NCBI GenBank assembly: GCA_021812665.1
Contig: JAKAMX010000025.1
Location: 1-10,621 of the forward strand
DNA from: a bacterium
Lineage (GTDB): Bacteria; Patescibacteriota; Minisyncoccia; Phycocordibacterales; UBA1550
Length of the DNA stretch: 10,621 nt
Direction: 5' to 3'
Shown: positions 1 to 6,668 of the stretch, piece by piece
Layout of the letters: every line of letters starts with the position of its first letter
Position numbering within the stretch: position 1 is the first letter of the stretch
Notes under the pieces: model-generated
What the model saw: the letters and a program-made list of their open reading frames with translations, nothing else
What the model was told of the DNA's origin: nothing
Databases searched by the model: none
Program-made: the position numbers and the translations under genes

Positions 1-590
1 AGTTGGGTGACCGCACTATCGCGTACAATCCGATTGGGAAAGATTCAAAAAATAAATCATCGCGTTTCGGAGCAGATATTGTCCTTTCGTCTCTTCGTCA
101 TCCGGACTTCAACGGTGCAGACCAATGTTCGTATGGAGATCGAGAGCCATTTGTAATCACTGGTCCTGGTGAATACGAAGTGGGCGGCATCTTTATCAAG
201 GGGTTCGGTGTGCCAACAACCTACGAAAAGGAAAAGAAGATTAACACCGTGTACTCGATGGTGTTTGAGGGTATCAATCTTTGCCTGCTTGGTTCTCTGC
301 CATCACCAGACTCACTTTCAAATGAAGTGAAAGAAGGTCTCGGTGAGATCGATGTTCTCTTTGCTCCTGTCGGTGGCGGCGAGACACTTACTCCCGGAGG
401 TGCGTACAAGCTCACGCTTGCGCTCGAAGCAAAAGTGGTGATCCCAATGGATTATGATGGCGATAAGAAAATTATCGATGCATTGGTAAAAGAAAGTGGA
501 GAAAATGCAGAGACTCTCGATAAGTTCACGTTCAAGAAAAAAGATCTCGAAGGAAAGGAGGGCGAGGTAGTGGTTCTTAATGTTGCATAG
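1..590 (+). CDS. MBL-fold (COG2220/UlaG-like) protein, 5'-truncated, probably catalytically degenerate
   Basis: The reading frame is open from the window edge to TAG at 588-590, so the true start lies upstream; the TTG at base 3 is not a credible start because homologous folds begin with about 15-20 more residues. The visible part (about 195 residues) matches the UlaG-like/Lactamase_B_3 metallo-beta-lactamase pattern: an early 'NPIGKDSK' segment, an 'ADIVLSSLRHPDFNG' block where the HxHxDH metal motif normally sits, a 'GPGEYEVGGIFIKG' strand pair, an 'APVGGG' turn and a late 'VVIPMDYD' block. Active members carry THxHxDH and end in PMHY. Here the first motif keeps only H-P-D and the late His is Asp, so metal-dependent hydrolysis looks lost (inference). 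A cytoplasmic, structural or binding role is possible. A 36-bp gap separates it from the next gene. Family is fairly sure; function is unknown. Confidence 0.75.
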   Translation, partial: LGDRTIAYNPIGKDSKNKSSRFGADIVLSSLRHPDFNGADQCSYGDREPFVITGPGEYEVGGIFIKGFGVPTTYEKEKKINTVYSMVFEGINLCLLGSLPSPDSLSNEVKEGLGEIDVLFAPVGGGETLTPGGAYKLTLALEAKVVIPMDYDGDKKIIDALVKESGENAETLDKFTFKKKDLEGKEGEVVVLNVA

Positions 591-613
591 TCTTTTCAAA
601 GACCGACATTATT

Positions 614-619
614 TAAAAT
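614..619 (+). promoter_or_regulatory. weak candidate -10 box for the small membrane protein gene
   Basis: TAAAAT lies so that the expected transcription start would be base 626, one base before the ATG at 627. This is the same geometry as the clear promoter of the second pilin gene. No good -35 box is visible, so transcription from the upstream gene is equally possible. Confidence 0.25.
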
Positions 620-626
620 AAATTTT

Positions 627-977
627 ATGCTCGAAAAATTACGAGCGAAACCAGATCATATAAAGAAAGGCATTTCACTCGCGTTTACCATCGTGGTGTT
701 CACTGGTATCGTGCTTGTCTGGATGTCTTCATGGGATGCGCAACAGCAAGAAGACACGGTTCGTGAAAAAACAGTGAGTCCCTTGAGTGGCTTTTCAGCA
801 ATGATCGATGGGCTTACGCTCTCGATCAAAGATGCGTTGTCGGGAACTCCTTCGTTTGTGGAAACGAATGGACGATCAGGAACCACGACCCAAGCTACTT
901 CGACGGGGAATTTTGATGTCTCCGGAGTTGTGATCATTGATCAATCCACGACGACCACAAAAAGCACCCAACAATAA
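627..977 (+). CDS. small single-TM membrane protein, unknown function
   Basis: This 116-residue protein has a basic N-terminus (EKLRAKPDHIKKG), one hydrophobic segment at about residues 15-34, and then a soluble tail. The tail becomes very rich in Thr and Ser (runs such as TTTQATSTG and STTTTKSTQQ), typical of disordered envelope-exposed regions. Topology is probably N-in with the tail outside (inference). I recognise no domain. No Shine-Dalgarno precedes the ATG. It lies between the MBL-fold gene and gyrA, and gyrA has its own promoter just after this stop codon, so the two need not share a function. The ORF is open and ends in TAA, with base composition like that of its neighbours, which supports a real gene. 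Confidence 0.65.
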   Translation: MLEKLRAKPDHIKKGISLAFTIVVFTGIVLVWMSSWDAQQQEDTVREKTVSPLSGFSAMIDGLTLSIKDALSGTPSFVETNGRSGTTTQATSTGNFDVSGVVIIDQSTTTTKSTQQ

Positions 978-1000
978 GGATTTTGGGCGGTTTATGCCAC

Positions 1001-1028
1001 TTTTGATTTGGTTATTTTATGATATAAT
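1001..1028 (+). promoter_or_regulatory. gyrA promoter (extended -10)
   Basis: TGATATAAT at 1020-1028 is a perfect extended -10 box (TGnTATAAT). A weak -35 (TTTTGA, 1001-1006) lies 16 bp upstream, as expected when an extended -10 compensates. The predicted start of transcription is near 1035, only about 3 bases before the gyrA ATG at 1038, so the mRNA would be essentially leaderless. Confidence 0.75.
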
Positions 1029-1037
1029 AGCGAATAT

Positions 1038-3506
1038 ATGGCACGAAAAAACGATGAGAAAAAGGTACCAGAAAGCGCTCCAGTGGAGCGCATTAGCATT
1101 GTGCCAAGTAACATTTCTAAAGAAGTACGTGACTCGTATCTCGACTATGCGATGTCAGTCATTACATCACGTGCCCTTCCTGATGTGCGCGATGGTTTAA
1201 AGCCTGTGCATCGTCGCATCCTTTTTTCAATGTATGAAAAGGGGCTCACAGCCTCGGCAAAGTTCCGTAAATCTGCAACCGTAGTCGGAGACGTGCTCGG
1301 AAGTTATCACCCGCATGGAGATTCTTCTGTGTATGAAGCAATGGTCAAGATGGCGCAAGATTTTTCATTCCGCTATCCACTCGTTATCGGTCAGGGAAAC
1401 TTTGGTTCGATCGACGGTGACTCGGCTGCTGCGTACCGTTACACCGAGGCAAAAATGTCTCGTATCTCGGGTGAGTTACTCGCAGATATCGATCGCGACA
1501 CGGTGGATTTTCGTCCAAACTACGACGGTTCGCGCAAAGAGCCAACCGTACTTCCTGCGGCGCTACCAAACCTCCTTTTGAATGGTACGCTCGGTATCGC
1601 GGTCGGTATGGCGACGAACCTTCCGCCACACAACCTTAGTGAGCTCGTTGATGCCACGACACACCTTGCTGACAATCCCGATGCGACGTCTGAAGAGCTT
1701 TTGAAATTTGTGAAAGGTCCCGATTTTCCAACGGGTGGCGTTATTTTTGGCGAGAAAGATATTCGTCACGCATACTCATCTGGACGCGGCCCCGTGGTTG
1801 TTCGCGGAGAAGCAGAAATCATCGACGAGAAAAATGCGAGCCAGATCATCATTACTTCGCTTCCATATCGTGTAAACAAGGCAAACCTTATTGTGAAGAT
1901 TGCAGATCTCGTTCGCGAGAAAAAACTCGAAGGCATCAAGGGTCTTCGCGATGAGTCTACAAAAGATATTCGCATTGCTATCGATCTCAAGAGTGGTGCG
2001 CACCCACAAGCAGTTCTCAACTATTTGTATAAACACACAGAACTCGAGTCTACGTTCCACTTCAACATGGTCGCGCTGGTGGACGGGGTGCCCCAAACGC
2101 TATCACTCAAAGGCATCCTCTCGAATTTCATTGGACACCGCCAGATTGTTGTTCGTCGTCGTACGGCATACGATCTCCGAAAAGCGGAAGAACGTGAGCA
2201 TATTTTGCTCGGACTCAAGAAAGCGCTCGACCACATCGATCGCGTCATCACGGTTATCCGTGGATCAAAGGACACCCCGACTGCGCACGCAAACTTGATG
2301 AAGGAATTCAAGTTTTCTGAGCTGCAAGCATCGGCAATTTTGGAAATGAAATTGCAGAAGTTGGCCGGCCTCGAGCGCAAGAACGTCGAACTAGAGCTCA
2401 AAGAGAAACAAGATTTCATCAAAGAGTGCAAGGAGCTTTTGGCAAGCGAAAAGAAAATTCTCGGCGTTATCAAGAGCGAGTTGGGGGTAATGAAAGAAAA
2501 ATACGGTGACGATCGCAAAACGCGCGTGGTGCGTCATGGTGCAACATCGATCTCGCTTGAGGACATGATTCCTGACGAAGAATCGATGCTTGTGTACACC
2601 AAGGGTGGCTATATCAAGCGCACCAATCCAAATGAATATCGCAAGCAAAACCGCGGCGGTATGGGTGTTATCGATTTGAATACAAAAGATGAGGACTTTA
2701 TCACTTTGTTCCTCACGGCAAGCACACACAACGATATGTTGTTCTTCTCTGACAAGGGCAAGGCATATCAAATCAAAATGTACGACATTCCAGAAGGAAA
2801 GCGCGCAACACGTGGAAAGTCGATCATGAACTTTATTGCGCTTTCTGCAGAGGAAAAAGTCACTTCAATTCTTTCGATGCCAAAGGCGCTCAAGGATTCA
2901 AAGCTCTCACTCTTTATGGTGACAAAGCAGGGTACAGTCAAAAAAGTTTCAGCAGATAGTTTCAAGGATGTTCGTCGCAACGGCATCATTGCAATCAAGC
3001 TCGAAACAGGTGACGAGCTTCTTGCCTCACTCTTTACTGAAAAGGGCGACGATATCATTTTGACGACCGCAAAGGGTCAAGCTATTCGATTTAAAGAATC
3101 TGACGCTCGGGAAATGGGTCGTTCTGCTGGTGGCGTTCGTGGTATCAAGCTACGCAAAGGTGACTACGTTGTTGGTGCCGATGTGGTAAAGAAAGATGGA
3201 GAGAAGCCAGAACTCCTTGTCATGAGCGAGAATGGCTATGGCAAGAAAACTACCATCAAAGAATACAAAGTTCAAAAGCGCGGTGGTTCTGGTATCAAGA
3301 CCGCAAAAGTAACTGCGAAGATCGGACAGCTTATGGTTGCAAAGGTGGTGACACCTGCATATGAAGAGCTCGTTGCAATCTCAAAGAAAAGCCAGGTGAT
3401 TCGTATCGACATGAAAGATGTACCGACACTCAAGCGAGACACTCAAGGAGTTCGCATCATGAAACTGCACGAAGGCGACAGTATCGCATCGTTATCTTGT
3501 CTCTAA
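1038..3506 (+). CDS. gyrA: DNA gyrase subunit A (type IIA topoisomerase, A/ParC family)
   Basis: This 822-residue protein is the DNA breakage-reunion subunit. With GyrB it introduces negative supercoils through an ATP-driven double-strand passage. The N-terminal winged-helix/tower domain is intact: 'SRALPDVRDGLKPVHRR' at about 44-60, the quinolone-determining region HPHGDSSVYE at 91-100, 'GQGNFGSIDGDSAAAYRYTE' leading to the catalytic Tyr135 (RYT), and 'LPNLLLNGTLGIAVGMATN' further on. The C-terminal third has beta-pinwheel repeats, with a GyrA-box-like QNRGGMG at 537-543 (consensus QRRGGKG) and a related QKRGGSG at 746-752. The box and the full pinwheel favour GyrA over ParC, although the box is degenerate. 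The quinolone-region residues corresponding to E. coli Ser83 and Asp87 are Ser and Glu, a common wild-type pair. Start at 1038 fits the promoter. TAA is followed at once by a terminator, so it is monocistronic. Confidence 0.95.
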   Translation: MARKNDEKKVPESAPVERISIVPSNISKEVRDSYLDYAMSVITSRALPDVRDGLKPVHRRILFSMYEKGLTASAKFRKSATVVGDVLGSYHPHGDSSVYEAMVKMAQDFSFRYPLVIGQGNFGSIDGDSAAAYRYTEAKMSRISGELLADIDRDTVDFRPNYDGSRKEPTVLPAALPNLLLNGTLGIAVGMATNLPPHNLSELVDATTHLADNPDATSEELLKFVKGPDFPTGGVIFGEKDIRHAYSSGRGPVVVRGEAEIIDEKNASQIIITSLPYRVNKANLIVKIADLVREKKLEGIKGLRDESTKDIRIAIDLKSGAHPQAVLNYLYKHTELESTFHFNMVALVDGVPQTLSLKGILSNFIGHRQIVVRRRTAYDLRKAEEREHILLGLKKALDHIDRVITVIRGSKDTPTAHANLMKEFKFSELQASAILEMKLQKLAGLERKNVELELKEKQDFIKECKELLASEKKILGVIKSELGVMKEKYGDDRKTRVVRHGATSISLEDMIPDEESMLVYTKGGYIKRTNPNEYRKQNRGGMGVIDLNTKDEDFITLFLTASTHNDMLFFSDKGKAYQIKMYDIPEGKRATRGKSIMNFIALSAEEKVTSILSMPKALKDSKLSLFMVTKQGTVKKVSADSFKDVRRNGIIAIKLETGDELLASLFTEKGDDIILTTAKGQAIRFKESDAREMGRSAGGVRGIKLRKGDYVVGADVVKKDGEKPELLVMSENGYGKKTTIKEYKVQKRGGSGIKTAKVTAKIGQLMVAKVVTPAYEELVAISKKSQVIRIDMKDVPTLKRDTQGVRIMKLHEGDSIASLSCL

Positions 3507-3507
3507 C

Positions 3508-3534
3508 AAAAAGCCGCCCAAAAGGCGGCTTTTT
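3508..3534 (+). terminator. Rho-independent terminator after gyrA
   Basis: An 11-bp perfect inverted repeat (AAAAAGCCGCC, 3508-3518, with GGCGGCTTTTT, 3524-3534) encloses a CAAAA loop and ends in a T run, two bases after the gyrA stop. The A/T flanks make it potentially active on both strands. Confidence 0.92.
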
Positions 3535-3536
3535 GT

Positions 3537-3565
3537 TTGCATGGATAGGGCGTGCGGGGTACAAT
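3537..3565 (+). promoter_or_regulatory. sigma-70-type promoter of the methyltransferase / solute-binding / pilin transcript
   Basis: TTGCAT (3537-3542), a 17-bp spacer and TACAAT (3560-3565) form a good promoter starting directly after the gyrA terminator. The expected transcription start is about 3572, leaving about 6 bases before ATG 3578. This fixes the start of the methyltransferase. Confidence 0.75.
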
Positions 3566-3577
3566 AGAAGAATATTT

Positions 3578-4117
3578 ATGCATCTTCCAAATTTTACAAA
3601 ACCAGAATTAAACATTGGCGCACTGGGGCTTCGCGAAGGTGATGTTGTTGCTGACCTTGGATCGGGAACCGGAGCGTACACGATGCTCCTTGCTGAGAAA
3701 GTTGGGAAATCAGGACGGGTGTATGCGGTAGAAATTCAGCAAGATTTTTTTACTAATATTAAAAATGCTGCCGCAGAGCGAGGACTTAAAAACGTCGAAG
3801 TGATCTGGGGAGATATCGAGCGACTCGGGGGCACCAAAATAAAGGATGCAGTAGCGGATGCGGTGGTTGTTTCAAACGTGCTTTTCCAAGCAGAGGACAA
3901 GGCTGGTATTTTGCGAGAAGCTCGACGCATCTTGAAAGACGGTGGAAAACTTTTGCTTATTGATTGGAGTAGCTCATTCAACAATCTGGGGCCAACAAAA
4001 AATATGATCGTGCCTGCTGAAGTGGCGCGTGCTCTCTGTGAAAAGGAAGGTTTTGCGTTCAAAAGGGAAGTAACCGCCGGGGATCATCACTATGGTTTTG
4101 TAATGGTGAAGTCATAA
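3578..4117 (+). CDS. class I SAM-dependent methyltransferase
   Basis: This is a 179-residue Rossmann-fold methyltransferase. The SAM-binding motif I is VADLGSGTGAYT at about residues 24-35. It is followed by the acidic ribose contact E52 in 'YAVEIQ', a strand-4 block DAVVVSNVLFQ at 94-104, and the post-motif ILKDGGKLLLIDW at 118-130. This arrangement resembles UbiE/ArsM-like small-molecule or lipid methyltransferases (Methyltransf_11/31/25), but the substrate cannot be read from sequence. An upstream ATG at 3497 in the same frame was rejected because it lies inside the gyrA end and would run through the terminator and promoter; ATG 3578 lies about 6 bases after the predicted transcription start. 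There is no Shine-Dalgarno. The next gene starts 5 bases after this stop, so the two are probably co-transcribed, but a functional link to the envelope genes is not evident. Confidence 0.85.
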   Translation: MHLPNFTKPELNIGALGLREGDVVADLGSGTGAYTMLLAEKVGKSGRVYAVEIQQDFFTNIKNAAAERGLKNVEVIWGDIERLGGTKIKDAVADAVVVSNVLFQAEDKAGILREARRILKDGGKLLLIDWSSSFNNLGPTKNMIVPAEVARALCEKEGFAFKREVTAGDHHYGFVMVKS

Positions 4118-4122
4118 TAATT

Positions 4123-5457
4123 ATGGAGAAACAAAATATTTTTCAAATTGTAGTTATTGGCGTTTTTGCTGTTTTGATCCTTCTCGGGTTTCTTGCGTTC
4201 TCTGGACGACTCCCGCTACCAACAGGGGATGAAGATGTTAACTATGGGACCGTGACTGTTTGGGGAACACTTCCAAAAGCAGCGATGAACCAACTTATCG
4301 GAGATTTACTTGCTCAAGACACTCATGTGCGGGTAACCTACACGGAGAAAAAGAAGGAAACATTTGAAAATGATTTTGTTGAAGCGCTTGCGCGTGGCAA
4401 CGGGCCCGATCTCATTTTAGTATCTCAAGATAATATTCCGACCGCGCTCGACAAGCTCGCGCTTGTCCCATACACCACAATGAGTCAGGGCGAATTTAAA
4501 AATTCGTTTCTTCAGGAAAGCTCCATGTTTCTCCGCGATCAGGGGATCGTTGCGTTACCAATAACAATAGACCCAATCGTCATGTATTGGAACCGTGATA
4601 TTTTTAGCAATGCGCTGGTGCCACAGCCACCAACTTCGTGGTCACAGTTCTATGATCTTGTTCCTCGTATCACTACAAAGGATGCTACGGGTAATATTAC
4701 GCAAAGTCTCGTCGCTCTCGGAGAATACAACAACATATCCCACGCAAAGGAGATTATTTCGTTTCTCATGATGCAGGCGGGAAGTCCTATTGTCACATTT
4801 CAAAATGGCTCTCCTACGGCAGCTCTCTTTGGCGCAAATGTTTCGGGAGAAAATCCAGTGATGGCGGCAATTCGTTTTTATACCGAATTTTCAAAACCTG
4901 GAAAGGACGCGTACTCATGGAATCGTTCTCTCCCGCAATCGCGCACCATGTTTGAATCTGGTAACCTTGCTCTCTACTTTGGCTACGCAAGTGAATACAA
5001 AGATATAGCGGCGAAGAACCCACATCTCAACTTTGATGTCATGATGGTGCCACAAACAGGATCAGGTTCATCGGGTAGTACGAACACATCACGGCTCACG
5101 TACGGACAAATGCAGGGGGTTGCACTCGTGCGCATGAGCAAAAACCAGCAAGGTGCGCTTTACGTGGCGCGCATGCTCTCAAGCAAAGAGGCCGTGGGGG
5201 CGCTTTCAAAAATACTTGGATTGCCACCAGCACGTCTTGACCTCATTTCTGCGATGCCCGACGATGCGACACAAACGGTATTTTATAATTCTGCTTTGAT
5301 TTCGCGCGGGTGGTATGATCCATCACCAACCGGCTCAAGTATGGTATTTTCAAATATGATCGATGATATAACTTCGGGAAGGTCGCTCATTTCTCAAGCG
5401 CTCAGTGATGCAAACAGTAGCCTCGGCAAACTATTGGTGCCATCATCAAGAAAATAA
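4123..5457 (+). CDS. membrane-anchored family 1 extracellular solute-binding protein
   Basis: This 444-residue protein begins with one hydrophobic anchor at about residues 8-28 with no lipobox Cys, so it is probably an uncleaved signal anchor with the binding domain outside. The rest fits the SBP_bac_1 (maltose-binding-type) fold: an early strand 'GTVTVWGTLPKAAMNQLIGD' (residues 42-61), the 'GNGPDLILVSQDNIPTALD' loop, and the diagnostic ALPITIDPIVMYWNRDIF at 144-161 followed by 'QPPTSWSQFYDLV'. Family members bind sugars or other solutes for ABC importers. No permease or ATPase gene is near. Instead it lies between a methyltransferase (5-bp gap) and a pilin-like gene (4-bp gap), so a substrate-capture role tied to a surface apparatus is possible (inference). 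It has no Shine-Dalgarno. Family is confident; ligand unknown. Confidence 0.85.
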   Translation: MEKQNIFQIVVIGVFAVLILLGFLAFSGRLPLPTGDEDVNYGTVTVWGTLPKAAMNQLIGDLLAQDTHVRVTYTEKKKETFENDFVEALARGNGPDLILVSQDNIPTALDKLALVPYTTMSQGEFKNSFLQESSMFLRDQGIVALPITIDPIVMYWNRDIFSNALVPQPPTSWSQFYDLVPRITTKDATGNITQSLVALGEYNNISHAKEIISFLMMQAGSPIVTFQNGSPTAALFGANVSGENPVMAAIRFYTEFSKPGKDAYSWNRSLPQSRTMFESGNLALYFGYASEYKDIAAKNPHLNFDVMMVPQTGSGSSGSTNTSRLTYGQMQGVALVRMSKNQQGALYVARMLSSKEAVGALSKILGLPPARLDLISAMPDDATQTVFYNSALISRGWYDPSPTGSSMVFSNMIDDITSGRSLISQALSDANSSLGKLLVPSSRK

Positions 5458-5461
5458 AATT

Positions 5462-5845
5462 ATGAAAATATTTACACAAAAAAAAGTAACTGCAGCGCTC
5501 TCATTTTTGCTGCTCGTATTGCCACTCATAAGCAGGGGGGCGGGCATCGTTCCCGACTGTGGCGCAGATTGCGGGTTCAGAGACCTTATGCAACTTGCGA
5601 ATAATATCATTCACTTTCTATTTTACGATGTAGCAATTCCGCTCACAGTCCTTGTTTTTGTTTACTCTGGCGGGAAGCTCGTTTTGAACCAAGACAAAGA
5701 AGGTGCATGGAAAGAGGCCAAAGGAAGTTTTGAAAATATTGGATGGGGTTTTGCATACATGCTTGGCTCCTATGTTCTCATCAAAACAGTAATCTACTTT
5801 TTCCTCAATACCGATGCGGGGTTTTATACATTCCTCGTCCAGTAA
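5462..5845 (+). CDS. T4SS-pilin-like small membrane protein 1 (VirB2/TrbC type), with cysteine pair
   Basis: This 127-residue protein has a signal peptide at about 1-27 (basic MKIFTQKK start, Leu-rich core, 'SRGAG' exit). A short exported segment follows with two cysteines, C33 and C37 (PDCGADCGF), which could form a disulphide or bind metal. Two hydrophobic segments at about 45-70 and 93-115 are joined by a charged loop (NQDKEGAWKEAKGS). Signal peptide plus two helices with a short cytoplasmic loop is the layout of VirB2/TrbC and of the T4SS pilin family common in Patescibacteria (family knowledge). An in-frame ATG at 5405 overlaps the upstream gene and was rejected; ATG 5462, 4 bases after its stop, gives a proper signal peptide. 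It is probably the last gene of the transcript begun at 3572, since a new promoter follows it. Confidence 0.75.
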   Translation: MKIFTQKKVTAALSFLLLVLPLISRGAGIVPDCGADCGFRDLMQLANNIIHFLFYDVAIPLTVLVFVYSGGKLVLNQDKEGAWKEAKGSFENIGWGFAYMLGSYVLIKTVIYFFLNTDAGFYTFLVQ

Positions 5846-5850
5846 AGTCG

Positions 5851-5880
5851 TTGTCAGGCAAGAATAAAAAAGAGTATAAT
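5851..5880 (+). promoter_or_regulatory. promoter of pilin-like genes 2-3, giving a leaderless mRNA
   Basis: TTGTCA (5851-5856), an 18-bp spacer and a consensus TATAAT (5875-5880) form a strong promoter. The predicted start of transcription is base 5887, directly before ATG 5888. An alternative ATG at 5879 overlaps the -10 box itself and cannot be in this mRNA. Confidence 0.85.
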
Positions 5881-5887
5881 GAACACT

Positions 5888-6262
5888 ATGAAAAAAACAT
5901 TTGCGACAATCGCCGCCACCACGCTATTGCTACTTCCTGTCATTGTTTTTGTTCAAGGATACACCGTAGCGCATGCGCAAGCTCCAGGGCAAAGCACGGC
6001 ACTCCAGAATCCAATAAAATACAACAATTTCACTGACTTTGTTGGAGGGGTAACGAAAGCAGCAGTTCAGGTGCTCATGCCATTTGTCGTGCTCTCATTT
6101 ATTTATACTGGTTTTCTTTTTGTGAAGGCGCAAGGCAAACCAGCAGATCTCGATAAAGCAAAAAAAACACTCTGGTATAGCATGATCGGCGCATTTATTT
6201 TGTTTGGCGCGTGGGCATTTGCATCCATTATCAGCAAAACAGTAACCAGCATTACGCAATAA
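5888..6262 (+). CDS. T4SS-pilin-like small membrane protein 2
   Basis: This 124-residue protein has a classical signal peptide MKKTFATIAATTLLLLPVIV ending in AHA-30 before QAPGQ, a good signal-peptidase I site. The mature part has a polar stretch (to about 55), one hydrophobic helix at about 57-78 (VLMPFVVLSFIYTGFLFV), a basic cytoplasmic loop KAQGKPADLDKAKKT, and a second helix at about 97-117. The charged loop between two helices is the hallmark of VirB2/TrbC-like pilins, which insert in the inner membrane before assembly. Start 5888 is chosen over the in-frame ATG 5879 because the latter lies in the -10 box and would add a needless MNT. It heads the transcript with the third pilin gene, which begins 5 bases after its TAA. 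Confidence 0.8.
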   Translation: MKKTFATIAATTLLLLPVIVFVQGYTVAHAQAPGQSTALQNPIKYNNFTDFVGGVTKAAVQVLMPFVVLSFIYTGFLFVKAQGKPADLDKAKKTLWYSMIGAFILFGAWAFASIISKTVTSITQ

Positions 6263-6267
6263 ATACC

Positions 6268-6549
6268 ATGGATTTCAAAGGACTCGTTAACGATTACATT
6301 ATTCCAAACTTTATTACGCCAATAATTAGTCTTATTCTCGCGGCTGCAATTGTCTTTTTTCTCTGGAATATTTTTCAGGTTATCAAAAATGCTGACAATG
6401 AAAAAGAGCTTGAGAAATTCAAGAGTAAGGCATTTTCAGGGATTATTGCTATCGCAGTGATGGTTTCAATGTGGGGTCTTGTAAACTTTGTAACCAAGTC
6501 TGCAAAGCTTGATACTACGCCGATCAACATTCCACAGCTCTCCAACTAG
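6268..6549 (+). CDS. T4SS-pilin-like small membrane protein 3, no cleavable signal peptide
   Basis: This 93-residue protein starts with a short amphipathic stretch MDFKGLVNDYIIPN, with no signal peptide. It then has a helix at about 17-40 (TPIISLILAAAIVFFLWNIFQVI), a charged loop NADNEKELEKFKSKA, and a second helix at about 57-75 with the signature GIIAIAVMVSMWGLVNF. This signature recurs in proteins 4 (GIIGIAVMVSVWGLVNF) and 5 (GIIGIAIMVSVYGILHF), so the three are paralogues. Genes 3 and 4 share an identical 19-base stretch there (TATCGCAGTGATGGTTTCA at 6450 and 7065). An upstream in-frame ATG at 6211 was rejected because it lies inside the previous gene. There is no Shine-Dalgarno, and a strong terminator follows the TAG. 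Confidence 0.75.
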   Translation: MDFKGLVNDYIIPNFITPIISLILAAAIVFFLWNIFQVIKNADNEKELEKFKSKAFSGIIAIAVMVSMWGLVNFVTKSAKLDTTPINIPQLSN

Positions 6550-6570
6550 CTGGCCATTTGTGTCTATATC

Positions 6571-6593
6571 AAAAGGCCCCATCGGGGCCTTTT
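6571..6593 (+). terminator. Rho-independent terminator after pilin-like gene 3
   Basis: AAAAGGCCCC (6571-6580), loop ATC and GGGGCCTTTT (6584-6593) form a perfect 10-bp hairpin ending in T residues, 21 bases after the stop codon. It separates genes 2-3 from genes 4-5. Confidence 0.92.
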
Positions 6594-6656
6594 GTATTTT
6601 GAGAAAACACGCTCTGGATATACACACAACGACTATACAAACTATATGCTGGAGGG

Positions 6657-6662
6657 TATAAT
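6657..6662 (+). promoter_or_regulatory. candidate -10 box for the pilin-like genes 4-5 leader
   Basis: A consensus TATAAT lies in the 267-base gap after the terminator. No convincing -35 is visible (TATACA at 6634-6639 has the right spacing). The predicted start of transcription, about 6669, falls three bases before the first helix of the structured RNA described next, which supports the call. No better promoter is seen nearer the ATG at 6817. Confidence 0.4.
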
Positions 6663-6668
6663 TGATAC

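Noticed and set aside
3497..3577. N-terminal extension of the methyltransferase from ATG 3497
   Set aside because: It overlaps the gyrA end and reads through the terminator and the -35/-10 boxes. ATG 3578 follows the predicted transcription start and begins a normal domain.
5879..5887. Start of pilin-like gene 2 at ATG 5879
   Set aside because: The ATG overlaps the TATAAT box (5875-5880) and would not be in the mRNA.
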